Assembly (NCBI RefSeq): GCF_004331345.1
Contig: NZ_SJJZ01000001.1
Coordinates: forward strand, 558,001 to 622,000
Source of the DNA: Kribbella soli
GTDB lineage: Bacteria; Actinomycetota; Actinomycetes; Propionibacteriales; Kribbellaceae
DNA: 64,000 bases
Reading direction: 5' to 3'
Made by a program: the position numbers and the translations under genes. The notes below the pieces were generated by a model. It saw only the letters and a list, made by a program, of their open reading frames with translations. It had not been told where the DNA came from and did no database searches. Below, in pieces: positions 16,066 through 24,873 of the stretch. Numbering within the stretch: the stretch's first letter is position 1; the number at the start of each line of letters is the position of its first letter.

Positions 16066-18453
16066 ATGAGCGAATCCTCCCAGGAAACCGGCGGACTGCG
16101 CGCGCGGGCCTCTCGGTGGAATGCCGCACGGCGCGGCCGGAAGACGCTGAAGGCGGCGTACACGCAGGCGGCCCGCGACGTGAAGCGCATGGACCCAGCG
16201 GTCCGTGAGCGGATCGGTCGCGCCAACATGACGAAGTCCGACCTGCAGCAGTTGGCGAGCCTCCACGTCGACGCAACCGTACGGCCCGGGCCGTACGGCG
16301 ACCTCTCGCAGCGGCTCGGCCAGGCGGCGAGCGCCCGGCTGGAGGCGGCCGGTCCCGCACCCAGGCAACCCAGGATCTCCAGCCCCAGAAACCCGTTACG
16401 CCGGGTCGTCAACCGGTACTCACGCTGGGGACGGAACGAACGTCAAGGGACGAAGGTCCTCAAGGCCGCGCTCAAGCAGGCGGCGCGGGACGTGAAACGC
16501 ACGGATCCGGCAGTGCAGGTCGCGATCGGCCGATCGACGCTGAACAGCGCGGACCTGGCGGCGCTGGCCTCGGGCCGGATGGATCAGGTGTTCCGGCCGG
16601 AGGGCCGGTTGCACGGAATGCCGGGGCAGCAGAACGGCGCTGGGCGGCAAGGGCAGGGCATCCAGTCCCGGGACGCGGTCCGGCAGGCGCCGTCGCCGCA
16701 GCAGTCCGAGCAGATGGCCCTGCGGATCGCGGCGCTGCAGCAGTCGATCCTGGAGAGCCAGCAGCAGACCCTCACGCTGATGCAGGAGAACAACCGCCTC
16801 CAGGCGGAGATGCGTCAACTGCTCGAGGCGCGCGTCCAGGAACTCCAGCAGGAAAACACCAACCCTGCTCTTGAACCGAGCCAGGACCAGCAACGGGAAG
16901 GCGACAACCAGCTCGAGGCGGGCAACGACCAGGAACCAGGCGAGCGCACCGAAGGCGAAGCCGAGGCCCGCACAGAAGGCGAGCCCCGCGCCGAGGGCAA
17001 GGCCGAGGTTGGCGAGGGCGAGCCTCAGGCTGTGGGTGAGCAGGCCGAGACCGGCGATCGTCCGGCGAGCGAGGCCCAGGTCGGCGACGACAACGGGCCG
17101 CAGCTCGGTGAAGGTGGAGAACCGCAGACGCCCCAGGCAGGCCCAGAGGTCGAAGGCGCGGAAGGGCAGAACCCCTCCGAGGCCTGGACCGTCTCGTCCG
17201 AAACCCAGGGCGAGTCCGTCAGGACCGCCGAAGCGCAAGAAGGCCTGCAGCCCACCGGCGAACTGGACGCACCCGCAGCCAGCTCGCAGGACCCGGCAAG
17301 CACCCCAGCACCAACCGTCGACCCCCAGCAACTGCCCGGCACCGACCCCCAACAGCCTGGCGTCACCCCGCAGGGGCCTGGGGTCAACGGGCAGCCGCCG
17401 CGTGGGGCCGATCCCCGGGAGGCTGCGGCCGACGCGCAGGGACTGCAGGAGCCCGCAGCCGGGGAGACGCCGAGGAGCACGCCCTCGACCCGTCGGGAAC
17501 TCGTGGCAGACACAGCCGGGCCCGTCACCATCGATGCCGAGCTGATGCGATCTGCCGGCAATGTCACGGTCAGGGTCGACCCGAACTGCACGCAAGCCAG
17601 GTTGGAGATCTCGACCACCGACACCGAGGGGCCCTCGGCCGAGGCGGTGCAGCGCGCGACGCTCGGGCAGAGCCCCGACGGCGTACTCTCCGCGAAGGTT
17701 GCCGGCACCTCGAACGGCGCTGTGATCAGCACTGGGCACAATGGCATCCAGATCTCCGGATACAGCGGTTCGATCATGGTCAACGGCACGCAGATCAACG
17801 GCAATGGCTCCAACCTCACGGTGGGCCCGGCCCCGTCGCCGATCGAGGTGACCGCCGTCGTGCCGCCCGGGAGTGCGCTGAGCGCACGGACCCAGAGCGC
17901 CGACATCGAGGCGAGAGGCCTCGACACCGTCGACGCACAGACCCAGTCCGGTGATGTGAACGTGGACGTCGCGAGGACCGTCAGTGCTGACACCCAGTCC
18001 GGAGACGTGTCCGTCGGCCGGGTCCAGGACCTCGACGCGAGGGCACAGAGCGGGGACGTGTCGGTCGGCCGCGCAGAGGGCGAGGTGAGGGCGAAGACAC
18101 AGAGCGGGAACGTTTCGGTCGACCGGTTCGCCGGCGGGACAGCGCGCGTGGGCTCCATGTCCGGCAACGCCCGGATCCACGTTGTCGACCAGGCCGCGAA
18201 CGGGCCCAGGATCGTCCGCGCCGATTCGATATCTGGCAACGCAACCATCAGCACCTCGAGCGAAGGGGTCGCGCAGAACCTGAACGCCGACGCGACATCG
18301 CTGACCGGTCGCGCCAGCGCGCCGCCGCGTGCGTCCACCGCGCCACTGCACCAGTCGGGCCAGTCGGGCCAGTCGAGCCAGGGCGCCAGGCCGGACCACC
18401 AGATGCCGGGCCGGCAGTCGCCTACGGCCCGCGGCCCTGCTTCGGAAAAGTGA
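16066..18453 (+). CDS. multi-domain repeat protein partner, copy 3 (coiled coil + DUF4097-like)
   Basis: Encodes 795 aa, no signal peptide or membrane helix. Two related basic modules occupy about 10-75 and 112-180 (TLKAAYTQAARDVKRMDPAV versus VLKAALKQAARDVKRTDPAV, each ending RP near DAT/DQV). A Gln-rich coiled coil spans about 214-265. An E/G/Q/P-rich disordered linker reaches about 485. Residues 488-745 resemble the DUF4097 beta-repeat (TQSGDV at 626 and 643, AQSGDV at 660, TQSGNV at 678, i.e. one strand turn every 17-18 residues). The tail is disordered. It is translationally coupled to the paralog upstream. Probably a filament-forming or scaffold protein; role inferred. Confidence 0.85.
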   Translation: MSESSQETGGLRARASRWNAARRGRKTLKAAYTQAARDVKRMDPAVRERIGRANMTKSDLQQLASLHVDATVRPGPYGDLSQRLGQAASARLEAAGPAPRQPRISSPRNPLRRVVNRYSRWGRNERQGTKVLKAALKQAARDVKRTDPAVQVAIGRSTLNSADLAALASGRMDQVFRPEGRLHGMPGQQNGAGRQGQGIQSRDAVRQAPSPQQSEQMALRIAALQQSILESQQQTLTLMQENNRLQAEMRQLLEARVQELQQENTNPALEPSQDQQREGDNQLEAGNDQEPGERTEGEAEARTEGEPRAEGKAEVGEGEPQAVGEQAETGDRPASEAQVGDDNGPQLGEGGEPQTPQAGPEVEGAEGQNPSEAWTVSSETQGESVRTAEAQEGLQPTGELDAPAASSQDPASTPAPTVDPQQLPGTDPQQPGVTPQGPGVNGQPPRGADPREAAADAQGLQEPAAGETPRSTPSTRRELVADTAGPVTIDAELMRSAGNVTVRVDPNCTQARLEISTTDTEGPSAEAVQRATLGQSPDGVLSAKVAGTSNGAVISTGHNGIQISGYSGSIMVNGTQINGNGSNLTVGPAPSPIEVTAVVPPGSALSARTQSADIEARGLDTVDAQTQSGDVNVDVARTVSADTQSGDVSVGRVQDLDARAQSGDVSVGRAEGEVRAKTQSGNVSVDRFAGGTARVGSMSGNARIHVVDQAANGPRIVRADSISGNATISTSSEGVAQNLNADATSLTGRASAPPRASTAPLHQSGQSGQSSQGARPDHQMPGRQSPTARGPASEK

Positions 18454-18504
18454 CACGGACACTGCCGCGCTGTAGGTACACTCGCGGTCGACCGGAGGCA
18501 CCTG

Positions 18505-18801
18505 TCAGAAGTCGGTCAGCGTCAGCTGCGTTTCTACTGGAGTGCCTTCGGTGAGGTTCTCCGCGGTTCGGACCGGCTTCTTGACGGGGAGGACGTAGGT
18601 GCCGGTCTTGGTGGGAAAGACGGAGGTCTGCCAGGTGGTGGTGCCTACCGTGACGGTGACCCGCACCGACCCGAAGCCCTTGCGGCGACCTTCGGTGAGG
18701 TCGGTGATCTCGTCGCTGATGTCCTCCGGCACCGTGACGAAGTACCAACTGCCTTCGCCCGGGTACTGCCACAGCGGCGTCGTGAACCGGTAGTCGCTCA
18801 C
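18505..18801 (-). CDS. DUF1905 domain protein
   Basis: Encodes 98 aa matching the small beta-barrel DUF1905 family: WYFVTVPEDIS, then KGFGSVRVTVTVG, then TSVFPTKTGTYVLPVKKPVR. Function of the family is not established; it often accompanies YdeI-like domains. GTG at 18801 overlaps the stop of the TetR gene as GTGA, so the two are cotranslated. Confidence 0.85.
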   Translation of the reverse strand: MSDYRFTTPLWQYPGEGSWYFVTVPEDISDEITDLTEGRRKGFGSVRVTVTVGTTTWQTSVFPTKTGTYVLPVKKPVRTAENLTEGTPVETQLTLTDF

Positions 18802-19379
18802 TCGCCCACCGGGGTGCCGCGGCGAGCGAGAACGGCGGTGGCAGCGTCCAGCAGCACCGCGCGGATCTCCGCCTCGCTGACCGAGAGATCGAGCTCGGCG
18901 GACATCGCCGCCCCGATCGTCTCCACCGCGGCCGCCGCGCGCAGCCGGTCGGCGGCCGTCGGGTCCGGCCCGGCCAGCCACAGCTGGAACCGCCGGCTCC
19001 GAGCGATCAACTCGTCGAGGTCGTCCCCGAAGGCGGCGAGTACGGCGGCGATGTCGCGGAGCAGTGTCGGACCGGTCGCCCGGTGCGCGATGACCACGTC
19101 GACGTACGCGCCGAGCGCCTCACGCTCGTTCTCCGAGGACCACTCCATCGTCTCGGTCAGCCGCAGTACCTCGAACAGATCGTCCAGGAAGGTGCCGACG
19201 ACCGCGCGCAGCAGCTGCTGCTTCGACGAGTAGTGGTAGTACAGCGACGCCTTGGTGATGCCGACCTGCTCGGCGATCTCGCGCAGGCTGGTCTTGTCGT
19301 ACCCCTGGGTCGAGAACAGGTCGACCGCGGCGCGATGGATCTCCGCCTTGGTGTCCCGGGAACTGGTCGCGTGCTGCAC
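18798..19379 (-). CDS. TetR family transcriptional regulator
   Basis: Encodes 193 aa. The N-terminal HTH (about 15-60) contains LFSTQGYDKTSLREIAEQVG and ITKASLYYHYSSKQQLL, the TetR signature; the C-terminal ligand domain is variable. GTG at 19379 has GAGGG upstream. It is divergent from the MMPL transporter with two copies of an 18-bp partial palindrome between them, so it most likely represses both itself and the transporter. Confidence 0.92.
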   Translation of the reverse strand: MQHATSSRDTKAEIHRAAVDLFSTQGYDKTSLREIAEQVGITKASLYYHYSSKQQLLRAVVGTFLDDLFEVLRLTETMEWSSENEREALGAYVDVVIAHRATGPTLLRDIAAVLAAFGDDLDELIARSRRFQLWLAGPDPTAADRLRAAAAVETIGAAMSAELDLSVSEAEIRAVLLDAATAVLARRGTPVGE

Positions 19380-19405
19380 GTCACCACCCTCTCACCTTCA
19401 CTCGC

Positions 19406-19446
19406 CTACCGGTCGGCAGGTAGTCTACCTACCGACCGGCAGGTAG
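19406..19446. promoter_or_regulatory. two TetR operators in the tetR-mmpL divergent promoter
   Basis: CTACCGGTCGGCAGGTAG (19406-19423) and CTACCGACCGGCAGGTAG (19429-19446) differ at two or three positions, are spaced 23 bp start to start, and each has CTACC/GGTAG ends. An extra CTACC at 19425 nests between them. Confidence 0.8.
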
Positions 19447-19481
19447 ACAGTGTGTTCCAACCCTCAGGGAGGGGTCTCGGG

Positions 19482-21641
19482 GTGTTCACCAAACTCGGAC
19501 GCTTCGTCGTCCACAATCCGTGGAAGGTGATCGCCGCCTGGGTGGTCGCGGCGGTGGCCGTGATCGCGTTCGCGCCGACGCTCGCGGACGTCACGACCAA
19601 GGACCAGGCGGCGCTGCTGCCCGACAAGTACGAGTCGGTGCAGGCGCAGAAGCTGGCCGTCGACGCGTTCGGGCAGACCAACGACGCGACCGCCAGCATC
19701 GTCGTCAAGCGGAACGCGGGCGGCGAACTGACCGCGGCCGACCAGGCCAAGGTCACCGAAGTGGCGGCCAAGATCACCGCGGCGAAGATCGACCGGGTCA
19801 CCGCCGCGATCACCGGCCCGCAGGCGGTCTCGCCGAACAAGCAGGTCCAGATCATCAGCGTCGGCCTCAAGGGCACGCCGGACGAGCAGGCCGTGCTGGA
19901 CGCCGTACAGAAGATCCGTGACGTCACCGGCGCCACCTTGACCGGCGCCGATCTCGAGTACGGCGTGACCGGCGACGCGGCGCTGATGCTCGACAACCAG
20001 GACGCGTTCAACAACGCCTTCATCGTGGTCGGAATCGCGACCGTCGTGCTGATCATCGGCCTGCTGCTGGTGATCTACCGCAGTCCGGTCGCCGCGTTCC
20101 TGCCGATCCTGACGGTCGGTCTGGTGTCGGCGATCGCGCCCGGCCTGATCGCACTGGTCGCGAAGGCGACCGATCTGCAGGTCACGCAGGACCTCCAGAC
20201 GATCCTGACCGTCGTGCTGTACGGCGTCGGCACCGACTACATCCTGTTCCTGCTGTTCCGGTTCCGCGAACGCCTGCGCGCCGGCGAGCAGCCGAAGGAA
20301 GCGCTGGTGAACGCGGTCGCCCGGGTCGCCGAGGTGATCGTGTCGGCGGCGGGCGCGATCGTCGTCGCGTTCAGCGCCCTGCTGCTCGCGGTGTTCGGCG
20401 GGTTCAAGAGCCTCGGCCCGGGTCTCGCGATCGCGGTCGCGGTGATGGCGTTCGCGGCGATCACCCTGGTCCCGGCGGTCGTCTCGCTGCTCGGCCCGAA
20501 GGTGTTCTGGCCGTCGAAGTCGTGGCAGAAGACGCCGAAGGGCGCGATGTTCAAGCGGTTCGGCACGTTCACCGCGCGGCGTCCGGCGGTGGTCGCGGCG
20601 ATCTCCGGCGGCGTGATGGTCGTGCTCGCGCTCGGCTCGCTCGGGATGAAGGTCGACTACGACGCGTTCAGCCAGCTGCCGGACGGCACCGAGTCGTCCC
20701 GCGCGATCAAAGACCTGCAGGCGGGCTTCCCGGCCGGCGCGCTGAACCCGACCACGGTCTACGTCAAGAGCAACGACGGTACGCCGCTGGATCCGGCCGA
20801 GCTCTCGGCGTACGCCGGGAAGCTGGCGAAGGTCGACGGTGTCGGCGGAGTGCTTCCGGCCGGCGCGGACGGCAGCATGGCGTTGCTGAACAAGGACAAG
20901 ACCGTTGCCCAGCTCAACGTCGTACTCAAGAACGCGCCGTACGCGAACGCGTCGCTGGATCTGGTCGACGGAAAACTCCGGGATGCCGCGCACGCCGAGG
21001 CGCCGGCCGGGACGACCACGCTGCTCGGCGGCGTGACCGCCAGCTACACCGACATCCGGGACGCCAACAGCCGGGACCTCTCGGTGATCTTCCCGGTCGC
21101 CGGCGGGCTGATCGCGGTCATCCTCGCGCTGCTGCTGCGGTCGCTGATCGCGCCGTTGGTGCTGATGTTCGCGGTGGCGCTGAGCTTCTTCAGCTCGATC
21201 GGCGCGACGGTGTTCGTGTTCCAGGGCGCCGCCGGCCATGCGGGCGTGACGTTCTCGCTGCCGATCATGCTGTACCTGTTCGTCGTTGCCATCGGCACCG
21301 ACTACAACATCCTGATGATCGCCCGGTTGCGCGAGGAGGCCGAACGCGGCACGGATCCACGGACCGCGGCCGACCGCGCGATCGAGCACGGCGGCCCGTC
21401 GGTGGCGGCGGCCGGGCTGATCCTGGCCGGCACGTTCTCGTCACTGATGCTGGCCGGTATGGCGCTGCTCACCGAGATGGGGTTCTCGGTCGCGGCCGGC
21501 ATCGTGATCTCGGCGTTCGTGATGTCGAGCTTCCTGGTGCCGAGTGTGATCGCGCTACTCGGCCCCCGCGCCTGGTGGCCGCGCCGGATGAAGGTCAGCT
21601 CAGCTGCCCCCGAGGAGCGTGAGCTCCAACCGGTCGGCTGA
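19482..21641 (+). CDS. MMPL family RND transporter
   Basis: Encodes 719 aa with the two-fold layout of MMPL/YdfJ proteins: TM1, a soluble loop (about 40-180), TM2-6, then TM7, second loop (about 400-530) and TM8-12. The conserved GTDYILFL and GTDYNILM segments with paired Asp-Tyr (proton relay in MmpL3-type pumps) are present. GTG at 19482 has SD AGGGAGGGG at a good distance; in-frame GTG at 19452 is possible. Regulated by the adjacent TetR. Exports lipids or hydrophobic compounds; substrate unknown. Confidence 0.92.
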   Translation: MFTKLGRFVVHNPWKVIAAWVVAAVAVIAFAPTLADVTTKDQAALLPDKYESVQAQKLAVDAFGQTNDATASIVVKRNAGGELTAADQAKVTEVAAKITAAKIDRVTAAITGPQAVSPNKQVQIISVGLKGTPDEQAVLDAVQKIRDVTGATLTGADLEYGVTGDAALMLDNQDAFNNAFIVVGIATVVLIIGLLLVIYRSPVAAFLPILTVGLVSAIAPGLIALVAKATDLQVTQDLQTILTVVLYGVGTDYILFLLFRFRERLRAGEQPKEALVNAVARVAEVIVSAAGAIVVAFSALLLAVFGGFKSLGPGLAIAVAVMAFAAITLVPAVVSLLGPKVFWPSKSWQKTPKGAMFKRFGTFTARRPAVVAAISGGVMVVLALGSLGMKVDYDAFSQLPDGTESSRAIKDLQAGFPAGALNPTTVYVKSNDGTPLDPAELSAYAGKLAKVDGVGGVLPAGADGSMALLNKDKTVAQLNVVLKNAPYANASLDLVDGKLRDAAHAEAPAGTTTLLGGVTASYTDIRDANSRDLSVIFPVAGGLIAVILALLLRSLIAPLVLMFAVALSFFSSIGATVFVFQGAAGHAGVTFSLPIMLYLFVVAIGTDYNILMIARLREEAERGTDPRTAADRAIEHGGPSVAAAGLILAGTFSSLMLAGMALLTEMGFSVAAGIVISAFVMSSFLVPSVIALLGPRAWWPRRMKVSSAAPEERELQPVG

Positions 21642-21676
21642 CAAGAACCCGCAGGCTGAGGGGTCCTGCGAGAATG

Positions 21677-21710
21677 ACGGGTCCCGGACCTTTACTGGTC
21701 CGGGACCCGT
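21677..21710. terminator. bidirectional terminator
   Basis: 14-bp perfect arms (ACGGGTCCCGGACC and complement) around TTTACT, between convergent genes ending at 21641 and 21711. Confidence 0.85.
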
Positions 21711-22370
21711 CTACTTACGCTTGAGGCGGACGGTGAAGATCGGTAGCAGGACGTGGACGAGTGGGCCGATCGAGAGGGCGTAGACGACGGTGCCGACGCC
21801 GATCGAGCCGCCGAGCAGGAAGCCGGTTGCGAGGACGGTCAGCTCGAGGGACGTCCGCACGAGCCGGACGCTCAGACCGGTACGGCGTACCAGGCCGGTC
21901 ATCAGGCCGTCGCGGGGGCCGGGGCCGAACTGGGCGCCGATGTAGAGGGCGCCGGCCAGCGCGTTGAGGACGACGCCGGACAGCATGAACACGATTCGCA
22001 GCCAGAGCGCGTCCGGGCGGTCGACCGTGGCCAGGGTGAGATCGGTGACCAGGCCGATCACGATCGCGTTGCTGATCGTGCCGAGTCCGGGCCACTGGCG
22101 CAGCGGGATCCAGGCGAGCAGTACGACGAAGCTCATCGCGATCACCACGGTCCCGAAGCTGAGCGGGATGTGCTTGGTGATGCCGGAGTGGAACACGTCC
22201 CACGGGTCGAGCCCGAGGTTGCCCTGGATCATCAGGCCCATCGAGGCGCCGTACAGGGTCAGGCCGACGTACAGCTGCACCAGGCGGCGCGGGAGGTGGC
22301 CTGCCTTCAGCTGCTGGATCGGGTTGAGGGGCGCGAGCTGACGCGGCGGGGCATCGGAGGTGGCAGTCAC
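21711..22370 (-). CDS. YczE/YitT-like membrane protein
   Basis: Encodes 219 aa with about five hydrophobic helices. LYGASMGLMIQGNLGLDPWDVFHSGI and GAQFGPGPRDGLMTGL are hallmark blocks of the YczE/YyaS family. GTG at 22370 follows GACACT by 7 nt with no SD (leaderless). It is divergent from a MocR-type regulator; in Actinobacteria and Bacilli the MocR subgroup called YczR is typically divergent from yczE and controls it. Transport substrate not established (vitamin B6 metabolism has been suggested from the PLP-binding regulator). Confidence 0.85.
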   Translation of the reverse strand: MTATSDAPPRQLAPLNPIQQLKAGHLPRRLVQLYVGLTLYGASMGLMIQGNLGLDPWDVFHSGITKHIPLSFGTVVIAMSFVVLLAWIPLRQWPGLGTISNAIVIGLVTDLTLATVDRPDALWLRIVFMLSGVVLNALAGALYIGAQFGPGPRDGLMTGLVRRTGLSVRLVRTSLELTVLATGFLLGGSIGVGTVVYALSIGPLVHVLLPIFTVRLKRK

Positions 22371-22390
22371 GAGATCCAGTGTCCGGCGTA

Positions 22391-22432
22391 AGTGGCCTGG
22401 TATTCGATAGCCAGTTGCGCGATAGTGGACTG
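22391..22432. promoter_or_regulatory. direct repeats in MocR/yczE divergent promoter
   Basis: AGTGGCCTG (22391-22399) and AGTGGACTG (22424-22432) are direct repeats 33 bp apart, about three helical turns, and CGATAG occurs twice between and beside them. Direct-repeat operators with such spacing are usual for MocR/GntR regulators. Confidence 0.5.
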
Positions 22433-22433
22433 C

Positions 22434-23876
22434 ATGCAAGCCCGATATCTTCCCGCCAGCACGTTAAGCGGCCTGCTCGGCGAGTGGGCCGACGGGACCG
22501 GTCCGGCGTACCGGGTCCTGGCCGAGCGGCTCCGGCTGCTGATCGCGGACGGGCGGATCATGCCCGGCTCGCGGCTGCCGAGCGAGCGCGAACTGACCGA
22601 GGCGCTGGGGGTGAGCCGTACGACGGTGGCGTCCGCCTATCGCGAGCTGCGTGACAGCGGGTACCTGACGAGCCGGCGTGGTTCGGGGAGCGTCACCGCG
22701 CTGCCGTCGAAGATCGAGCCGGAGCTCGGGCGGCACCACGCGCCCGGGATCGACACCGACGGGCTGTACGACTTCACCTGCGCGGCGCCGGCCGCAGTGC
22801 CGGGGATCAGCACGGCGGTGGCGTCGGCGGCCGGCGAGCTGCCGATGCACCTCGCCACGCCCGGGTACCACCCGCAGGGCCTGCCGGTACTGCGTTCCGA
22901 GATCGCGGCGGCGTACTGCGAACGCGGGTTGCCGACGTCGGCGGATCAGATCATCGTCACCGCCGGGGCGCTCGCCGCGACATCGATCGCGGTCCGGGCG
23001 ATCACGCAGATCGGCGACCGGGTCCTCACCGAGAGCCCGACACATCCGAACTCGGTGGACGCGATCCGGCGCAGCGGTTGCCGCGTGGTCGCCGTACCGA
23101 TGTCGCCCGGCGGGTGGGACCTGCCCTTGCTGGAGGCAACGATTCGGCAGACGGCGCCGCGGGCCGCGTGGATGGTGGTGGACTTCCAGAATCCGACCGG
23201 TTTCCTGATGTCCGCGGCGGATCGGCAGCGGCTGGCACTGGCGTTCGCGCGGTCGCGGACGACGGCGATCGTGGACGAGACGCTGTTCGAGCTGTCGCTG
23301 GACGGGCAGGAGATGCCGCCGCCATTCGCTTTGTACGACCCGGACGGCGTGATCACGGTCGGGTCGGTGAGCAAGTCGTTCTGGGGCGGGCTGCGGATCG
23401 GATGGATGCGGGTGCCGGAGGCGCTGGTCGCGCGCATTCTGGACGCGCGCGCGTCGATGGATCTCGGTGCGCCGGTGCTGGAGCAGTTGGTCGTCGCGGA
23501 CCTGCTGCGGCGCCGATCCGAATTGCTGCCGGAGCGCCGGGCGTCGCTGGCAGCGCGGCGAGATGCGTTGGCCGCCGCGGTGTCCGCCGAGCTTCCGTCG
23601 TGGAGGTTCCGGCTGCCGTCGGGTGGGTTGTCGCTCTGGTGCGAGCTGCCCGAACCGGTCGGCTCCAGCCTCGTCGGCGTCGCCCAGCGCAACGGCGCGC
23701 TCCTGGTCGCGGGGTCCCGCTTCTCCCCCGACGGCGGCCTCGAGTCGTTCATCCGCCTCCCGTTCACGCTCGACGTGGACTCACTACGCGAGGGCGTCAC
23801 CCGCCTCGCCACGTCGTACGCCTCCCTCACCACCAGCGGCGCTCCCACCCGCCGGACTGGGGTGATGATCGCCTAG
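22434..23876 (+). CDS. MocR family (GntR + aminotransferase) regulator, YczR-like
   Basis: Encodes 480 aa. Residues about 25-90 form the GntR winged helix (LPSERELTEALGVSRTTVAS); residues about 120-470 are an aminotransferase-I fold with the PLP lysine in GSVSKSFWGG and the PLP-anchoring DFQNPTG. A -10-like GATAGT ends 7 nt before the ATG at 22434, no SD (leaderless). It is divergent from yczE, whose expression it probably controls in response to PLP. Confidence 0.9.
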   Translation: MQARYLPASTLSGLLGEWADGTGPAYRVLAERLRLLIADGRIMPGSRLPSERELTEALGVSRTTVASAYRELRDSGYLTSRRGSGSVTALPSKIEPELGRHHAPGIDTDGLYDFTCAAPAAVPGISTAVASAAGELPMHLATPGYHPQGLPVLRSEIAAAYCERGLPTSADQIIVTAGALAATSIAVRAITQIGDRVLTESPTHPNSVDAIRRSGCRVVAVPMSPGGWDLPLLEATIRQTAPRAAWMVVDFQNPTGFLMSAADRQRLALAFARSRTTAIVDETLFELSLDGQEMPPPFALYDPDGVITVGSVSKSFWGGLRIGWMRVPEALVARILDARASMDLGAPVLEQLVVADLLRRRSELLPERRASLAARRDALAAAVSAELPSWRFRLPSGGLSLWCELPEPVGSSLVGVAQRNGALLVAGSRFSPDGGLESFIRLPFTLDVDSLREGVTRLATSYASLTTSGAPTRRTGVMIA

Positions 23877-24110
23877 GGCGGACGCCAGCCACTCACCAAC
23901 CTCCCGCGGCCGGGTCGGCCCACGCTCAGGCGCCCGCTCGGAGCGGCCCGTTGGGGCGGTTGGTGAGTGCCGCAGGTCCGCCCGCTACGCCATCGTCCCG
24001 TAAGGCGGACGCCCAGGCCATCACAATTGGCCCCGCCCGCCGCGCGCCCGCGGGGCGCCCCCCGGAGCGCGTAATTGTGATGGCGTGGCGGTCCGCACGT
24101 CATCGCGCCG
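23876..24110. repeat. two tandem hairpin elements with shared ends
   Basis: This 309-nt gap (23877-24185) has no gene. Element A has arms 23876-23901 and 23958-23983 (8 and 12 paired bases around a 6-nt internal loop); element B has arms 24005-24028 and 24073-24096 (21 of 24 paired). Both begin GGCGGACGCC, end GTCCGC, and are followed at a similar distance by CATCG...CGTAAGG, while the stem cores differ. This suggests a duplicated mobile-type or structured RNA element. Confidence 0.7.
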
Positions 24111-24185
24111 TAAGGGGTACGGGGAAGGTTCACCCGGTCAGGGGCGTTGAGGGACTATGAGAGTCACACTGCGAGAGGCGTGAGA

Positions 24186-24830
24186 ATGTCGTTCTTCACC
24201 CGCAACACCGCCATGGTCGAGCCGCAGGCCGCACTGCCCGGCCGGCCCACCCCCGGCTTCGCCGTACCGGACGAGAACATCGTCCTGCACACGCCGCAGA
24301 CCGCTGCCGCACCCGAGGGCTTCGAGGAGGTCTGGTTCGGCACCGGATGCTTCTGGGGCACCGAGGAGATCTTCTGGCAGCAGCCGGGTGTGTACACCAC
24401 GGCCGTCGGGTACGCGGGCGGTTTCAGCCCGAACCCGTCGTACGAGGAAGTGTGCACCGGGCGCACCGGTCACGCGGAGGCCGTCCGGGTCGTGTACGAC
24501 CCGACCAAGACCACCTTCACCGACCTGCTGAAGGTCTTCTGGGAGACCCACGACCCGACCCAGGGCATGCGGCAGGGCAACGACCTCGGTTCGCAGTACC
24601 GCTCGGCGATCTACTACACCACCGACGCCCAGCGCGCCGAGGCCGAACGCACCCGCGACCTCTACGCCCCCGTCATCAAGCCCCTCGGCTACGACGACAT
24701 CACCACCGAAATAGCCCCCGCCACCACGTTCTACTACGCAGAGGGCTACCACCAGCAGTACCTCCACAAGAACCCGAACGGCTACCGCTGCCACAGCAAC
24801 ACCGGCGCGAAGTTCCCGGCTGACGCCTGA
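24186..24830 (+). CDS. msrA: peptide-methionine (S)-S-oxide reductase
   Basis: Encodes 214 aa. GTGCFWGTEE gives the catalytic Cys of MsrA (GCFWG), followed by VGYAGG and the GHAEAVRVVYDP and HQQYL blocks; the C-terminal YRCHSNTG supplies a possible resolving Cys. It reduces methionine-S-sulfoxide in proteins using thioredoxin. ATG at 24186 has GAGAGG upstream; the in-frame ATG at 24147 is less likely. Confidence 0.95.
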   Translation: MSFFTRNTAMVEPQAALPGRPTPGFAVPDENIVLHTPQTAAAPEGFEEVWFGTGCFWGTEEIFWQQPGVYTTAVGYAGGFSPNPSYEEVCTGRTGHAEAVRVVYDPTKTTFTDLLKVFWETHDPTQGMRQGNDLGSQYRSAIYYTTDAQRAEAERTRDLYAPVIKPLGYDDITTEIAPATTFYYAEGYHQQYLHKNPNGYRCHSNTGAKFPADA

Positions 24831-24873
24831 CAGATTCACCGCGATGCCCCTGGACTCCCTGAGTTCGGGGGCA

